From NCBI RefSeq assembly GCF_028682455.1, contig NZ_JANHLD010000002.1, positions 496,001 through 560,000 of the forward strand: a DNA stretch of 64,000 nucleotides, written 5' to 3'. Shown piece after piece: positions 35,116 to 45,185 of this stretch. Below the pieces are notes generated by a model, which worked only from the letters and a program-made list of their open reading frames with translations, was not told the origin of the DNA and did no database searches. Source of the stretch: Pseudomonas putida. GTDB taxonomy: Bacteria; Pseudomonadota; Gammaproteobacteria; Pseudomonadales; Pseudomonadaceae. Numbering within the stretch: position 1 is the first letter of the stretch; each line of letters opens with the position of its first letter. Made by a program: the position numbers and the translations under genes.

Positions 35116-36402
35116 TTACGCCAGGTAGTCTTTGAATTTGTCCATGGCAGCGGCACGACGAGCTACCAGATGTTGGGAGGGGAACATTCCGTCATGGGGC
35201 TTGTAGCTCTTCAGCACGCCCTTGGCCACGGTGGTCTTGTGCACCTCGGTCGGTCCATCTACCAAGCCCACGCAGGCGGCGTAAATCCACATCTGCCCAA
35301 GCGCCATCTCCTCTGAGACACCGAGCGAGCCATGAACCTGCATGGTTCTTTGGACAATGTCGTGGTAGACCTTCGGCGCTGCGGCTTTTATCGCCGCAAT
35401 GTGCATGGCGTTGGCTTTGTAATCATGGCCACTGTCAATGCGCCAAGCGGTCTGTAGCACCAACAGGCGGTATTGCTGCAGTTCGATGTATGAGTCGGCG
35501 AGGTACTGCTGAACTATCTGCTTGCTGGCCAGTGATTCACCCTTCGTGATCCGCGACAACGCCCGCTCGGCCATCATGTCGATTGCCTTCTGGCATTGTC
35601 CGACGGTACGCATGGCGTGGTGTACGCGGCCTCCCCCCAAACGCGCCTGGGCGACCGCAAAGCCCGTGCCCACCTCCCCCAGCAATGCATCGGCAGGCAC
35701 TCGCACGTTTTCGTAGCGTATATAAGCGTGCGCGCCTTCGCCTGGACTCTCACCGTACACACCAGGATTGCGCAGGATATTCACGCCAGGAGCGTCAGCG
35801 GGAACCAGGAACATCGAGGTGCCGGCGTGAACCGGTACATTCGGATTGGTGACACACATGACAATCAGGAAAGCGGCGTAGCGGGCATTTGAAGAAAACC
35901 ATTTCTCACCATTGAGCACCCAATCATTTCCGTCTCGCACAGCGGTCGTGGTGAACACCGCAGGGTCGGCGCCTCCTTGTGGCTCGGTCATCGAGTAACA
36001 GGAAACAATATCGCCATCGAGCAAAGGCTGTAGAAAACGAGCCTTTTGCTGCTCAGAGCCGAACATCGCGAGGATTTCTGCATTACCCGTATCGGGAGCG
36101 GCGGTGCCGAATACCGTCGGCGCCCAACTGGAGCGACCGAGGATTTCATTCATCAGTGCCAGCTTGATCTGGCCGTACCCCTGCCCACCCAGCTCCGGCC
36201 CCAAGTGACAGGCCCAAAGCTCCTGCTTTTTCACCTCGTCACACAACGGTTTTATGATCGCCCGCGCAGCTTTGTTAGCGGTGTCATAGGGGGCGCTCAT
36301 GTCCGGCCAAAGTGTGTCCAACGGTTCAACTTCTTCTTTGACGAAGTGCTTGATCCAATCGAGTTTGCCTTGAAATTCTGGCTCAGTACTAAAATCCCAC
36401 AT
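35116..36402 (-). CDS. ACAD11-like acyl-CoA dehydrogenase
   Basis: 428 residues from the ATG at 36402 (AGGA upstream); a frame reaching back to 37008 would overlap the kinase gene and is rejected. The FAD motif (SMTEPQGGADPAVFTTTAV) is present. Both usual catalytic positions differ: GGGRVHHAMR without Glu, and LVDGPTEVHK with an Asp. The DGPxEVH signature marks the ACAD10/11 branch. In mammalian ACAD11 and the bacterial levulinate pathway such an enzyme works after an APH-fold kinase on 4-phosphohydroxyacyl-CoA. Here an APH-fold gene lies directly upstream, 17 bases away. Confidence 0.88.
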   Translation of the reverse strand: MWDFSTEPEFQGKLDWIKHFVKEEVEPLDTLWPDMSAPYDTANKAARAIIKPLCDEVKKQELWACHLGPELGGQGYGQIKLALMNEILGRSSWAPTVFGTAAPDTGNAEILAMFGSEQQKARFLQPLLDGDIVSCYSMTEPQGGADPAVFTTTAVRDGNDWVLNGEKWFSSNARYAAFLIVMCVTNPNVPVHAGTSMFLVPADAPGVNILRNPGVYGESPGEGAHAYIRYENVRVPADALLGEVGTGFAVAQARLGGGRVHHAMRTVGQCQKAIDMMAERALSRITKGESLASKQIVQQYLADSYIELQQYRLLVLQTAWRIDSGHDYKANAMHIAAIKAAAPKVYHDIVQRTMQVHGSLGVSEEMALGQMWIYAACVGLVDGPTEVHKTTVAKGVLKSYKPHDGMFPSQHLVARRAAAMDKFKDYLA

Positions 36403-36419
36403 GCTGGTCGATCCTGACG

Positions 36420-37445
36420 TTAGGAAAGTTGGGCAGCGAAGCGTAGGCCACGCTGGATCATCTTGGGCACATCTATTTCCATCCTGGCGTGCACCGGGTG
36501 GTCGGACTTGCCGGCCTTGTAGCGGGCATAGGCGCCTTCCATGATGATCGCCAGCTTGTACATCGCCAGCGCCATGTAATACGGCAGATGGTCCAGTCCC
36601 AGCCCAGTTTTTTTCGCATAACGAGCAGCGAGTTCGGTACGTGCAGGCATCCACTGCCAATCGATATAGTCGGCAAACGTCGCGTCTTCCCCGGGATCTT
36701 GCCAACCAGCCAGGGCCCAACCCAGATCCAGTAGCGGATCGCCGATGGTCGCCATCTCCCAATCGACGATCGCGGTCAGACGCACGGGAGCTGAGCCTTC
36801 GTACATTACGTTGATGAACTGATAATCGCCGTGGATGAGTGCGGAGCGTTGCATGTGCGGTGTGTGCTCGGCCAGCCATCGACCCAGCGCTTCCAACCCT
36901 GGAATCTCGCGAACCTTGTAGCGCTCCAACTGCGAGGACCATCGCGACACCTGGCGCTCCAGAAACCGTTCGGGTTTGCCAAAGTCTTCCAGGCCAATGG
37001 CCTTCCAATCGGCATTGGCCAGCTCAGCCAAGGCGTCAATCAGCTCGTGTGCCAATTGACGATGTGCCTCAGGGTTCGGCGCAACATCGGCCGGCAAAGG
37101 ATTCTTGCCGGTGAAACCTGAATGCCACTCCAACAGTGCGAAAGGCACGCCAATCACTTCGCTGTCCTCACACCCCGCTACCAATCGAGTGTGAGGAATG
37201 CTCGTCGCCCCGATGGCCTTGAGTAGCCTCATCTCACGCAGGATGTTGTTGGAGCTGGCGTCATTGGCCACTGCCGGCGGGCGCCGAAGCGCATAGGCGG
37301 CACCGTTGTAGTCAATTCGATAGATGAGGTTACTGGCGCCGCCCTGGACGGTGGAAATGTGAAAGGAACGCTGAGGTCCCAACTGGCTGCTGAGCCAGGC
37401 TTGCAAACGAGAAAGATCCGCTAACGCAGTGGAATTGGCCGACAT
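36420..37445 (-). CDS. APH-fold kinase, probable 4-hydroxyacyl-CoA phosphotransferase
   Basis: 341 residues; GGAG precedes the ATG. It has the phosphotransferase (aminoglycoside kinase) fold: glycine-rich VQGGASNLIYRIDY, YALRRPP Lys/Arg region, catalytic loop LIHGDYQFINVM (HGDxxxxN), and metal motif IVDWEMATIGDPLLDLG. This subfamily is fused to ACAD10/11 in animals and corresponds to LvaA in Pseudomonas levulinate degradation, where it phosphorylates the 4-hydroxyl of an acyl-CoA. It is co-transcribed with the ACAD11-like gene, which strongly favours that role over antibiotic resistance. It is first in the operon, with an operator-like site 52 bases upstream. Confidence 0.87.
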   Translation of the reverse strand: MSANSTALADLSRLQAWLSSQLGPQRSFHISTVQGGASNLIYRIDYNGAAYALRRPPAVANDASSNNILREMRLLKAIGATSIPHTRLVAGCEDSEVIGVPFALLEWHSGFTGKNPLPADVAPNPEAHRQLAHELIDALAELANADWKAIGLEDFGKPERFLERQVSRWSSQLERYKVREIPGLEALGRWLAEHTPHMQRSALIHGDYQFINVMYEGSAPVRLTAIVDWEMATIGDPLLDLGWALAGWQDPGEDATFADYIDWQWMPARTELAARYAKKTGLGLDHLPYYMALAMYKLAIIMEGAYARYKAGKSDHPVHARMEIDVPKMIQRGLRFAAQLS

Positions 37446-37497
37446 CGTCAGAACTCCGTGGATGGCGCTTCGAAAAAGCGCTTTCTGTTTATGTAGT

Positions 37498-37519
37498 TAA
37501 ATGATCAATATGATTATTA
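37498..37519. promoter_or_regulatory. Operator-like motif, site 5 (before the kinase operon)
   Basis: TAAATGATCAATATGATTAT, about 52 bases upstream of the minus-strand ATG at 37445. It has the full core ATATGATTA. Confidence 0.7.
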
Positions 37520-37603
37520 CCCTTGTCAAGCTTCCTTATCTCGCATAATCACCCCCGGTTATCGAGCCAATAGGAGGTACCGGAGGGTGATAATGCCACT
37601 TGT

Positions 37604-37627
37604 TTAATGATGTATATGATTATAATC
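37604..37627. promoter_or_regulatory. Operator-like motif, site 6 (before the thiolase operon)
   Basis: TTAATGATGTATATGATTAT followed by AATC. It contains ATATGATTA and a TATAAT (37621-37626) that could be the -10 box, ending 56 bases before the GTG at 37683. Sites 5 and 6 are about 106 bases apart in one divergent promoter region. Confidence 0.72.
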
Positions 37628-37682
37628 TTAGCCCCATATCAGCGTGCTGCTGACCGTTGCTAGCCACTTCGAGGGACCTCCC

Positions 37683-38891
37683 GTGAATGATGCTCTTATC
37701 TTCGACCATGTACGCAGCCCGCGCGGTAAAGGCCGGGCCGGCGGAGCCTTGCATGAGGTCACAGCCACCGCGCTGGCAAGCCAGGCGCTGACTGCCCTGC
37801 GCAACCGAAATCAACTCGATACGGCGCTGGTTGATGACGTCATGCTGGGCTGCGTAATGGCCGCGGGTGAACAAGGTGGCAACATCGCTCGCATAGCAGC
37901 ACTCAATGCCGACTATGCGCAGACCGTGCCCGGCTTTCAGCTCAATCGCTATTGCGCTTCAGGGCTCGAAGCCCTGAACCTGGCAGCCTCGACCATTCGG
38001 GCTGGACAAGCCCAGGCGATTGTTGCCGGTGGCGTGGAGGCGATGTCGCGGGTGCCAATTGGCTCTGATGGCGGCGCCGTTTATACCGACCCTCAGGTCA
38101 TCCACAAGACCTGGTACATCCCCCAAGGGATCGGAGCCGACCTGATCGCCGAGCAGGATGGTTACAGCCGTGAAGAGGTCGATGCCTTCGCATTGCGCAG
38201 CCAGCAGCGGGCAGCGGCTGCCCAGCAGGATGGCTTTTTCGACCGCTCGCTGTTCACTGTGCGAGATATCCTCGGCGAACCACTGCTTGAGCGCGACGAG
38301 GCGATTCGTTGCGACGCCACTGCCCAGGATCTGGCCAAACTCAAACCTGCTTTCGAGGGCATAGGTGCCCAGGCCGGATTTGATGGCGTGATGCTGCAGC
38401 GTTACCCCGAAGTGGAGTCCATCCGTCATGTCCACACCGCTGGCAACTCCAGCGCCATTGTCGATGGTGCTGCAGCGATTCTGGTGGGCAACGCACAGTT
38501 CGGCCAGGCATCTGGCTTGCGTGCACGGGCAAGGGTCCGCAGTTACACCTCTATCGGATCGGAGCCGGCAATCATGTTGACGGGGCCGGCGGCATGCACC
38601 GAAAAACTGCTTCAGCGTGCCGGCCTTACGGTTCAGGACATTGACCTGTTCGAAGTCAATGAAGCCTTTGCGTCGGTCGTCATGCGTTACATGCGCCACT
38701 TCAATCTCGATCCAGCAAAGGTCAACGTCAACGGTGGATCCATCGCCATGGGGCATCCGCTCGGCGCCACCGGCGCGATGCTGGTCGGCACAGTGCTCGA
38801 CGAACTGGAGCGTCGCGACCTCAACACTGCAGTAATCACCCTGTGTGCCGCCGCTGGCATGGCTACCGCCACCCTGATCGAACGGATTTGA
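37683..38891 (+). CDS. Acetyl-CoA C-acyltransferase (thiolase)
   Basis: 402 residues from a GTG at 37683 with GAGGGA six bases upstream. The nucleophilic Cys is in LNRYCASGLEALN (near residue 91), and the His is in GSIAMGHPLGATGAM. The C-terminal Cys motif reads CAAAGMA rather than the usual C-x-GGGMG, an unusual variant at a catalytic loop. It begins a long + strand operon with FadB, dehydrogenase, second FadB, ETF, another dehydrogenase, second thiolase, crotonase and thioesterase, and should cleave a 3-ketoacyl-CoA. Confidence 0.9.
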   Translation: MNDALIFDHVRSPRGKGRAGGALHEVTATALASQALTALRNRNQLDTALVDDVMLGCVMAAGEQGGNIARIAALNADYAQTVPGFQLNRYCASGLEALNLAASTIRAGQAQAIVAGGVEAMSRVPIGSDGGAVYTDPQVIHKTWYIPQGIGADLIAEQDGYSREEVDAFALRSQQRAAAAQQDGFFDRSLFTVRDILGEPLLERDEAIRCDATAQDLAKLKPAFEGIGAQAGFDGVMLQRYPEVESIRHVHTAGNSSAIVDGAAAILVGNAQFGQASGLRARARVRSYTSIGSEPAIMLTGPAACTEKLLQRAGLTVQDIDLFEVNEAFASVVMRYMRHFNLDPAKVNVNGGSIAMGHPLGATGAMLVGTVLDELERRDLNTAVITLCAAAGMATATLIERI

Positions 38892-38907
38892 GACTGGAGC
38901 CTGATTG

Positions 38908-41058
38908 ATGAAAACCCTGAAACTTGAAGTCACCGCACAAGGCGTAGCCGTCGTTTACATTGATGTGCCCGAGCGTTCAGTCAACGTTTTCACCCCAGAA
39001 TTTGTCGATGATATGAGTGCAATGGTCGAGCATGTGCTTGGCGACCCAACGATTGTTGGCGCAGTGGTGACCTCTGCAAAGAGCAGTTTTATTGCCGGGG
39101 CCGATCTGAAGGTACTGGTGGATGCTTACGGCCAGGGCGTCACTGCGGTGCAGGCCAGCCAGCGATTTGCCCGTGAAAACGCAATGATGCGACGCCTGGA
39201 AACCGGCGGGAAACCTTTCGTGGCCGCCCTCAACGGCTTGGCCCTTGGCGGTGGACTGGAGTTGGCTCTGGCCTGCCACCACCGCGTATTGGTAGATCAT
39301 CCGAAGGCTGTGGTCGGTTTGCCGGAGGTCAGTGTAGGCCTGCTCCCGGCAGGCGGTGGTACCCAGCGCCTGCCACGCATGATCGGCATCGAAAAGGCGC
39401 TACCGCTGCTGCTCGAAGGGGCCAGCTTGAAGCCACAACAAGCCCTTGGACTGGGTGTGGTCGATGCTCTGATTCCTGCAGAACGATTGATCGAAACTGC
39501 CTGCGAGTGGGTGCTGGCTCATCCCCAGGTCAACCAGCCTTGGGATGTCAAAGGCTACAGCGTGCCTGGCGGCAGCGGTTGCCTTGCCCCACATGCGGTC
39601 AAGTCGTTCCAATACAACACCACCTTGGCCAAGCGTGACGCCGGCAATTACCCGGCTCGCCTTGCCATCCTCAGTGCAGTGTTCGAAGGGACGCAATTGC
39701 CATTCGATACCGCACTGGCTGTGGAAGCCAAGTACTTTGGCTCGCTGCTGGCCAATCCGGTTGCCCGTAACCTGATGCGCACAATGTTCATCAACAAGGG
39801 CGCGGCAGACAAACTGGTCCGCCGCCCTCAAGGCTATGACGTGTGCAAGGTCAGCAAGGTTGGCGTCCTCGGTGCGGGCATGATGGGCGCAGGCATTGCT
39901 TATGTTTCGGCTCAAGCCGGTATTGAAGTGGTATTGATCGATACCGACCAGGCTGCCGCCGAACGCGGCAAGGCCTACTCCGCGCGCATTCTGGACAAGG
40001 CTATCGAGCGTGGCACACAGACCCGTGAAGACGCCGATGCCATTTTGCGCCGTATTGCCCCGACCCATGTGTTTGCCGAACTTGACGGTTGCGATCTGGT
40101 AATCGAGGCCGTATTCGAAACCCGCGAGGTCAAGGCCCGGGTCATTCCCCAGGCCGAGGCGCCGCTGATGCGTTCGGCGATTTTCGCCAGCAATACCTCC
40201 ACCCTTCCAATCAGCGGACTTGCGACCTACTCCCAGCGGCCAGAGAAATTCATCGGCATGCACTTCTTTTCGCCCGTCGAACGTATGCCACTGGTGGAAA
40301 TCATCATCGGTGACCAAACCAGCCAGGAGACCATTGCCCATGCCCTGGACTTCGTCGGCCTCCTGCGCAAGACCCCGATCCTGGTCAATGACAGCCCGGG
40401 CTTCTACACGAGCCGAATCTTCAGCACTTACACCGATGAGGGCATGGCCATGCTCGCTGAAGGCGTGAATCCGGCGCTGATCGAGAATGCGGCACGCCTG
40501 GCCGGAATGGCCACGGGCCCCTTGGCTGTTACCGATGAAGTGTCGCTGGATCTGCAGAAGCGCGTCATCGACCAAGCCCATGCTGACGATCTGCCCGCGG
40601 AATTCCTGCGCAGCCATGCCCGTCCGATCGTCGAGAAGATGAACGCAATCGGCCGTCTGGGACGCAAGAGTGGCGGCGCGTTCTATGTGTTCCCACAAGG
40701 TGCCAAAAAACACCTGTGGCCGGGGTTGGCCGAGCTTTTTCCCATCGCCCAAGCGCAACCAGATGTCCAGACCGTGCGCAATCGCCTGCTCTACATCATG
40801 GCCCTGGAAACTGCGCGTTGTGTCGAAGAGAACGTGATTTTCGATCCCGCAGATGCCGACCTTGGCGCCATTCTCGGCCTGGGCTATCCATCTTGGACGG
40901 GGGGCACCCTGTCGCTGATCGATAGCATCGGGCTACCGGCCTTTATCGCTGAATGTGATCGTCTGGCCGACCTGTATGGTGAGCGCTTCAGGCCTTCGTC
41001 CTGGCTCCGTGAGCGATCCGAACACGGTCTCACTTTCCATCCCCAGACCGCACGCTAA
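38908..41058 (+). CDS. Multifunctional enoyl-CoA hydratase / 3-hydroxyacyl-CoA dehydrogenase (FadB/FadJ type), first copy
   Basis: 716 residues from the ATG at 38908 (GGAG eight bases before). The crotonase part (1-190) keeps both catalytic glutamates ([12 protein letters not shown] and [14 protein letters not shown]). The NAD site [20 protein letters not shown] starts near residue 319, followed by the two C-terminal dehydrogenase domains. It converts enoyl-CoA to 3-ketoacyl-CoA through a 3-hydroxy intermediate. It partners with the thiolase 17 bases upstream as in fadAB. A second, differing copy lies at 42256 with a dehydrogenase between. Confidence 0.93.
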   Translation: MKTLKLEVTAQGVAVVYIDVPERSVNVFTPEFVDDMSAMVEHVLGDPTIVGAVVTSAKSSFIAGADLKVLVDAYGQGVTAVQASQRFARENAMMRRLETGGKPFVAALNGLALGGGLELALACHHRVLVDHPKAVVGLPEVSVGLLPAGGGTQRLPRMIGIEKALPLLLEGASLKPQQALGLGVVDALIPAERLIETACEWVLAHPQVNQPWDVKGYSVPGGSGCLAPHAVKSFQYNTTLAKRDAGNYPARLAILSAVFEGTQLPFDTALAVEAKYFGSLLANPVARNLMRTMFINKGAADKLVRRPQGYDVCKVSKVGVLGAGMMGAGIAYVSAQAGIEVVLIDTDQAAAERGKAYSARILDKAIERGTQTREDADAILRRIAPTHVFAELDGCDLVIEAVFETREVKARVIPQAEAPLMRSAIFASNTSTLPISGLATYSQRPEKFIGMHFFSPVERMPLVEIIIGDQTSQETIAHALDFVGLLRKTPILVNDSPGFYTSRIFSTYTDEGMAMLAEGVNPALIENAARLAGMATGPLAVTDEVSLDLQKRVIDQAHADDLPAEFLRSHARPIVEKMNAIGRLGRKSGGAFYVFPQGAKKHLWPGLAELFPIAQAQPDVQTVRNRLLYIMALETARCVEENVIFDPADADLGAILGLGYPSWTGGTLSLIDSIGLPAFIAECDRLADLYGERFRPSSWLRERSEHGLTFHPQTAR

Positions 41059-41070
41059 GGAGGCTCTTGT

Positions 41071-42228
41071 ATGCAGAACCGCCTGATTTTCGACCAAGAC
41101 CACGAACTGTTCCGCGAACAGGTTCGCAAGTTCGTGCAGAAGGAAGTCGCCCCGCATGTCGAACAGTGGCGCAAGCAAGGGCGGGTCGACCGCGAGATTT
41201 TCCGTAAGGCCGGCGATCAGGGACTGTTGCTGATGTGGGCTGAGGAACGCTATGGCGGCAGCGGCCTGACCGATTTGCGCTACGAGCAGATCCTCTATGA
41301 GGAAGTGATCCGTTACGGTGACATTGGCGTGTTTTTCACCCTGCACTCACGCATTGTTGCCCCTTACTTGCAACGCTTTGGCACCGACGCGCAACGTGAG
41401 CAGTATCTACCTGGTTGCACCCGTGGCGAGACCATCCTCGCGGTCGCCATGACCGAACCCGATGCTGGCTCGGACCTGGCAGGGATGAAAGCTCGCGCCG
41501 AAGACCGGGGCGATCACTGGCTGCTCAATGGCTCCAAGCTCTATATCTCCAATGGTTTGAACGCCGACCTGATCGTCGTTGCCGCACGCACCCAGCCGGA
41601 AAACAAGTACGGCATCGGCTTGTTCCTGGTCGAGGCCGACTGGCCTGGCGTCAGTCGTACACCGCTGGAAAAAATGGGCCTTGATGCTCAGGACACCGTC
41701 ATTCTGTTCTTCGACAACGTGCGCATTCCCAAGGCGAATGTACTGGGCGACGCCACCAAGGGCTTCGCCTATCTGGCCGAGGGCCTGGCCGAAGAACGCC
41801 TGCTCGGTGCTTGTCAGTCCCTGGCACATGCCCAGGTCGCTTTCGACCTGACCCTTGAATACGTGATGGCGCGCAAGGCCTTTGGCAAACCCATCGGTAG
41901 TTTCCAGAACAGCCGTTTCAAGCTCGCTGAGTTACGCAGCCAACTCGATTGCCAGCAGACCTGGGTTGACCAACTGGTATTGCAAATGAACGCAGGAACG
42001 CTCAGCGCCGAAGCTGCCGCCTCGGCGAAGCTGCTGACGTCTGAACTCGAAGGCCGGGTGATGGATGAGTGTGTCCAGCTGCACGGTAGCGCCGGCTACA
42101 TGGACGAGTACCGCATTTCGCGGATGTATCGCGATGCACGGATCTCTCGGATCTTTGCCGGCACCAGCGAGATCATGAAGGAAATCATTGGCCGAAGCCT
42201 CGGCCTGGATGATCGCAAGCTCAAGTAA
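41071..42228 (+). CDS. Acyl-CoA dehydrogenase (long-chain-type catalytic Glu)
   Basis: 385 residues; AAGGAGG precedes the ATG. FAD motifs are seen (VAMTEPDAGSDLAGMKARA, WLLNGSKLYISNG). Glu is present in GLAEERLLGAC at the position used by long-chain enzymes. The late segment reads FAGTSEIMKEIIGRSLGL, with Ala where medium-chain enzymes have Glu. It therefore looks competent as a homo-oligomer, unlike the 23391 partner. It lies between two FadB genes, so it probably supplies their enoyl-CoA substrate, with electrons passed to the ETF encoded downstream. Confidence 0.92.
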   Translation: MQNRLIFDQDHELFREQVRKFVQKEVAPHVEQWRKQGRVDREIFRKAGDQGLLLMWAEERYGGSGLTDLRYEQILYEEVIRYGDIGVFFTLHSRIVAPYLQRFGTDAQREQYLPGCTRGETILAVAMTEPDAGSDLAGMKARAEDRGDHWLLNGSKLYISNGLNADLIVVAARTQPENKYGIGLFLVEADWPGVSRTPLEKMGLDAQDTVILFFDNVRIPKANVLGDATKGFAYLAEGLAEERLLGACQSLAHAQVAFDLTLEYVMARKAFGKPIGSFQNSRFKLAELRSQLDCQQTWVDQLVLQMNAGTLSAEAAASAKLLTSELEGRVMDECVQLHGSAGYMDEYRISRMYRDARISRIFAGTSEIMKEIIGRSLGLDDRKLK

Positions 42229-42255
42229 GACGCCATAACAAGAAGGGTTGCCAGT

Positions 42256-44388
42256 ATGTATCAAGGTCAAACATTGCACCTCACTTCACTGGGTGAGCAG
42301 TTGGTCGAGCTGTGCTTCGATCGCCAGGGCCAGGCCGTCAACAAGTTCGATGCAGCCACCCTTTCCGAGCTGCAGTCGGCGCTCGTAGTGCTGGCCAAGA
42401 TGGCGGATCTGCGTGGGGTTCTTGTCACCAGCGCCAAAGACAGCTTCGTCGTTGGCGCGGACATATTCGAATTCACCGAATTGTTCAGCCGGCCGGAATC
42501 CGAACTGGCCACCCATAACCGTGGCCAGAGCCAAGTGTTCACAGCGCTATCGTGCTTGCCGGCACCGGTTGTCTGCGCCATCAACGGCTTGGCCCTGGGC
42601 GGTGGGTTTGAAGTGGCCCTGGCATGTGACTACCGGGTACTGGCCAGTAACGCTCAGGTCGGTGTGCCGGAGATCAATCTGGGTATCTTCCCGGGCCTCG
42701 GCGGCATGGCACGCCTGCCCCGTTTGGTAGGGGGGGCCGTGGCTGCGGACTGGGTGACCAGTGGCAAGTCGCAAAGTGCCGAAACAGCCTTGGACGCGGG
42801 CGCCGTGGACATGGTGGTCGATGAAGCGGCGCTTGCCGATTCGGCCCTCGCCTTACTCGAGTCGCTTGCAGCCGGTGAAACCACCTGGCGCGAACGGCGC
42901 CAGTTACGCGAGGGAGGTTTTACTCTCGATAGTGAGATGTTGGCGAAGGCTAAGGTCGACGCTTGCAAGCGTCACCCACAAGTACCGGCAGCGCTGGCTG
43001 CAGTAGAACTGTTGGAAAACACTGCCGAAGTAAACCTTGAGCAAGCGCTCAAGGCCGAAAACCTCGCATTCGCCGCCATTGCCCAGACCCAGGCAGCTCA
43101 TGCCCTGGTACAGCTGTTCATCAATGATCAATTCTTGCGAAAGAAGGCCAAGGGCTACGCCAAGGCCGGGCGTTCCACGAAGCACGCAGCCGTATTGGGT
43201 GCCGGCATCATGGGGGGCGGTATCGCCTACACCAGCGCCGCCCGCGGTATACCATCGCTGATGAAAGACATCGCCCAGCCAGCGCTGGACCTGGGTGTTG
43301 ACGAAGCGGCCAAGCTGCTCGACAAACAAGTTACTGCGGGCCGTCTGCCGCAGGCGAAAGCGCACGCTATTCTCGCATCGATCGTCCCCACGCTGACCTA
43401 CGACGGCTTTGACCAGGTCGATGTTGTAGTCGAAGCGGTGGTGGAAAACATGAAGGTCAAGCAAAGCGTGCTGGCCGAAGTGGAGCAGCGCGTCTCAAGC
43501 AATACCGTCCTGGCGTCCAACACCTCTTCGCTGTCCATCGCTGAAATGGCGGAAGCACTGGCCAGGCCGGAAAATTTTGTCGGCATGCACTTTTTCAACC
43601 CGGTTCCGGTCATGCCGCTGGTGGAGGTCATTCGCGGTCCGCGCACCAGCGATGAGGCAGCAGCCACTATTGCCAGCTATGCCGGTGCCATGGGCAAGAC
43701 GCCAGTGGTGGTCAAGGACTGCCCGGGCTTTCTGGTCAATCGCATCCTGACCGGCAATGTGCTGGGCTTTCTGCGCTTGATCCATGACGGTGCAGACTTC
43801 CAGGTCGTGGATGCTGCCCTGGAAGCCTTCGGTTGGCCGATGGGCCCCGCCTATCTGCAGGACGTGATCGGCATGGACACCTCCGAGCACGTGATTCGCT
43901 TCATCAGTAGTGGCTACGGTCAGCGCATGGTCCCTGGCTACGCCCACGCCGTTGAGTTGATGGTCGCCAATGGCCGTCTCGGGCAAAAAAATGGACAGGG
44001 TTTTTACCGCTACAGCAACGATCCCAAGGGGCGTCCGGTAAAAACTACCGACCCGCAGGTGCATGAACTGCTCAAGAAGATCCAGCCCAAGGGCCAGACG
44101 GCGTTCACTACTGAAGCGCTGGTCGATCGAGTGATGCTGCCCACTGTCATTGAGGCGATCCGCTGCCTCGAAGAAGGCGTTGCCGAGTCGGCCATTGAGA
44201 TCGACATGGCCCTGATTCTTGGCGTGGGCTTTCCACGCTCGGTGGGTGGCGCCTTGAAGTATGCCGACTGGTTGGGAGCTCAGCCGCTACTCGCACGTTG
44301 CGAACGCTATGCCCACTTGGGCCCGTTATATCAGCCCACGGAAGGCATGCGCGAGCGTGCTGCCAGTGGCGCGCGCTATTACAGCTGA
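42256..44388 (+). CDS. Multifunctional enoyl-CoA hydratase / 3-hydroxyacyl-CoA dehydrogenase, second copy
   Basis: 710 residues. The crotonase half retains LGGGFEVALACD and VPEINLGIFPGLGG with both glutamates. The NAD site AAVLGAGIMGGGIAYTSAAR starts near residue 312, and FNPVPVMPLVEVIRGPRTS follows in the dehydrogenase part. It is clearly diverged from the 38908 copy, which suggests different chain lengths or ring-bearing substrates rather than a recent duplication. It sits directly after the acyl-CoA dehydrogenase and before the ETF genes. Confidence 0.93.
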   Translation: MYQGQTLHLTSLGEQLVELCFDRQGQAVNKFDAATLSELQSALVVLAKMADLRGVLVTSAKDSFVVGADIFEFTELFSRPESELATHNRGQSQVFTALSCLPAPVVCAINGLALGGGFEVALACDYRVLASNAQVGVPEINLGIFPGLGGMARLPRLVGGAVAADWVTSGKSQSAETALDAGAVDMVVDEAALADSALALLESLAAGETTWRERRQLREGGFTLDSEMLAKAKVDACKRHPQVPAALAAVELLENTAEVNLEQALKAENLAFAAIAQTQAAHALVQLFINDQFLRKKAKGYAKAGRSTKHAAVLGAGIMGGGIAYTSAARGIPSLMKDIAQPALDLGVDEAAKLLDKQVTAGRLPQAKAHAILASIVPTLTYDGFDQVDVVVEAVVENMKVKQSVLAEVEQRVSSNTVLASNTSSLSIAEMAEALARPENFVGMHFFNPVPVMPLVEVIRGPRTSDEAAATIASYAGAMGKTPVVVKDCPGFLVNRILTGNVLGFLRLIHDGADFQVVDAALEAFGWPMGPAYLQDVIGMDTSEHVIRFISSGYGQRMVPGYAHAVELMVANGRLGQKNGQGFYRYSNDPKGRPVKTTDPQVHELLKKIQPKGQTAFTTEALVDRVMLPTVIEAIRCLEEGVAESAIEIDMALILGVGFPRSVGGALKYADWLGAQPLLARCERYAHLGPLYQPTEGMRERAASGARYYS

Positions 44389-44433
44389 GCCTGGAACAAG
44401 ATCCAGGATCAAGATTGAGATCGGAGCACAACC

Positions 44434-45183
44434 ATGAAAGTACTAGTCGCAGTCAAACGGGTGGTCGACTACAACGTCAAGATTCGGGTCAAGACCGACC
44501 ATTCCGGCGTGGACCTGAGCAACGTGAAATTTTCCATGAACCCCTTCGACGAAATTGCCGTCGAGGAAGCGGTGCGCCTGAAAGAACAAGGAACGGCCAG
44601 CGAAGTTGTCGTGGTTTCTCTCGGATCAGCGGCCTGCCAGGAAACCTTACGCACGGCGTTGGCCATGGGGGCAGACCGGGCGATTCTGGTTCAGAGCGAC
44701 GCCGAGCTGCAACCGTTGGCGGTGGCTAAGCTGCTGCATGCGGTTGCCGAACGCGAACAGCCGCAACTGATCATTCTCGGCAAGCAGGCTATCGATGATG
44801 ACTGTAACCAGACCGGGCAGATGCTGGCGCAATTGGGTAATTGGAGCCAAGGCACCTTCGCCTCAAAACTAACCTTTATCGGCGACAACCTGCAGGTCAC
44901 ACGGGAAGTCGATGGTGGCCTGGAGACTGTCCAGCTTGGTCTGCCCGCAGTGGTCACCAGCGACTTGCGCTTGAACGAGCCTCGTTATGCCTCGCTGCCC
45001 AACATCATGAAGGCCAAGAAAAAGCCACTGGACGTCGTCGAGGCCCAAACACTGGGAGTCGATATTGCTCCCCGCCTCTCGACCCTGAAGGTCGAGGACC
45101 CGCCAGTACGTCAAGGCGGTATCAAGGTGGGCTCGGTGGCCGAACTGATGGCCAAACTGAACAACGACGCAAAGGTGATCTGA
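44434..45183 (+). CDS. etfB: Electron transfer flavoprotein beta subunit
   Basis: 249 residues; GGAG lies eight bases before the ATG. The start [19 protein letters not shown] and the signature [20 protein letters not shown] are diagnostic of EtfB. With EtfA it carries electrons from acyl-CoA dehydrogenases to ETF:quinone oxidoreductase in the membrane. An ETF inside a catabolic operon with several dehydrogenases implies a dedicated pair in addition to any housekeeping one. Only two bases separate it from etfA. Confidence 0.95.
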   Translation: MKVLVAVKRVVDYNVKIRVKTDHSGVDLSNVKFSMNPFDEIAVEEAVRLKEQGTASEVVVVSLGSAACQETLRTALAMGADRAILVQSDAELQPLAVAKLLHAVAEREQPQLIILGKQAIDDDCNQTGQMLAQLGNWSQGTFASKLTFIGDNLQVTREVDGGLETVQLGLPAVVTSDLRLNEPRYASLPNIMKAKKKPLDVVEAQTLGVDIAPRLSTLKVEDPPVRQGGIKVGSVAELMAKLNNDAKVI

Positions 45184-45185
45184 AC

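Noticed and set aside
35116..37008. Extended 630-residue version of the dehydrogenase
   Set aside because: The extra N-terminus overlaps the APH-fold kinase in another frame; the ATG at 36402 with AGGA gives the normal family length.
39400..40758. A 452-codon open frame on the minus strand
   Set aside because: It lies fully antisense to the well-supported FadB gene and has no family resemblance; long antisense frames are common in GC-rich coding DNA.
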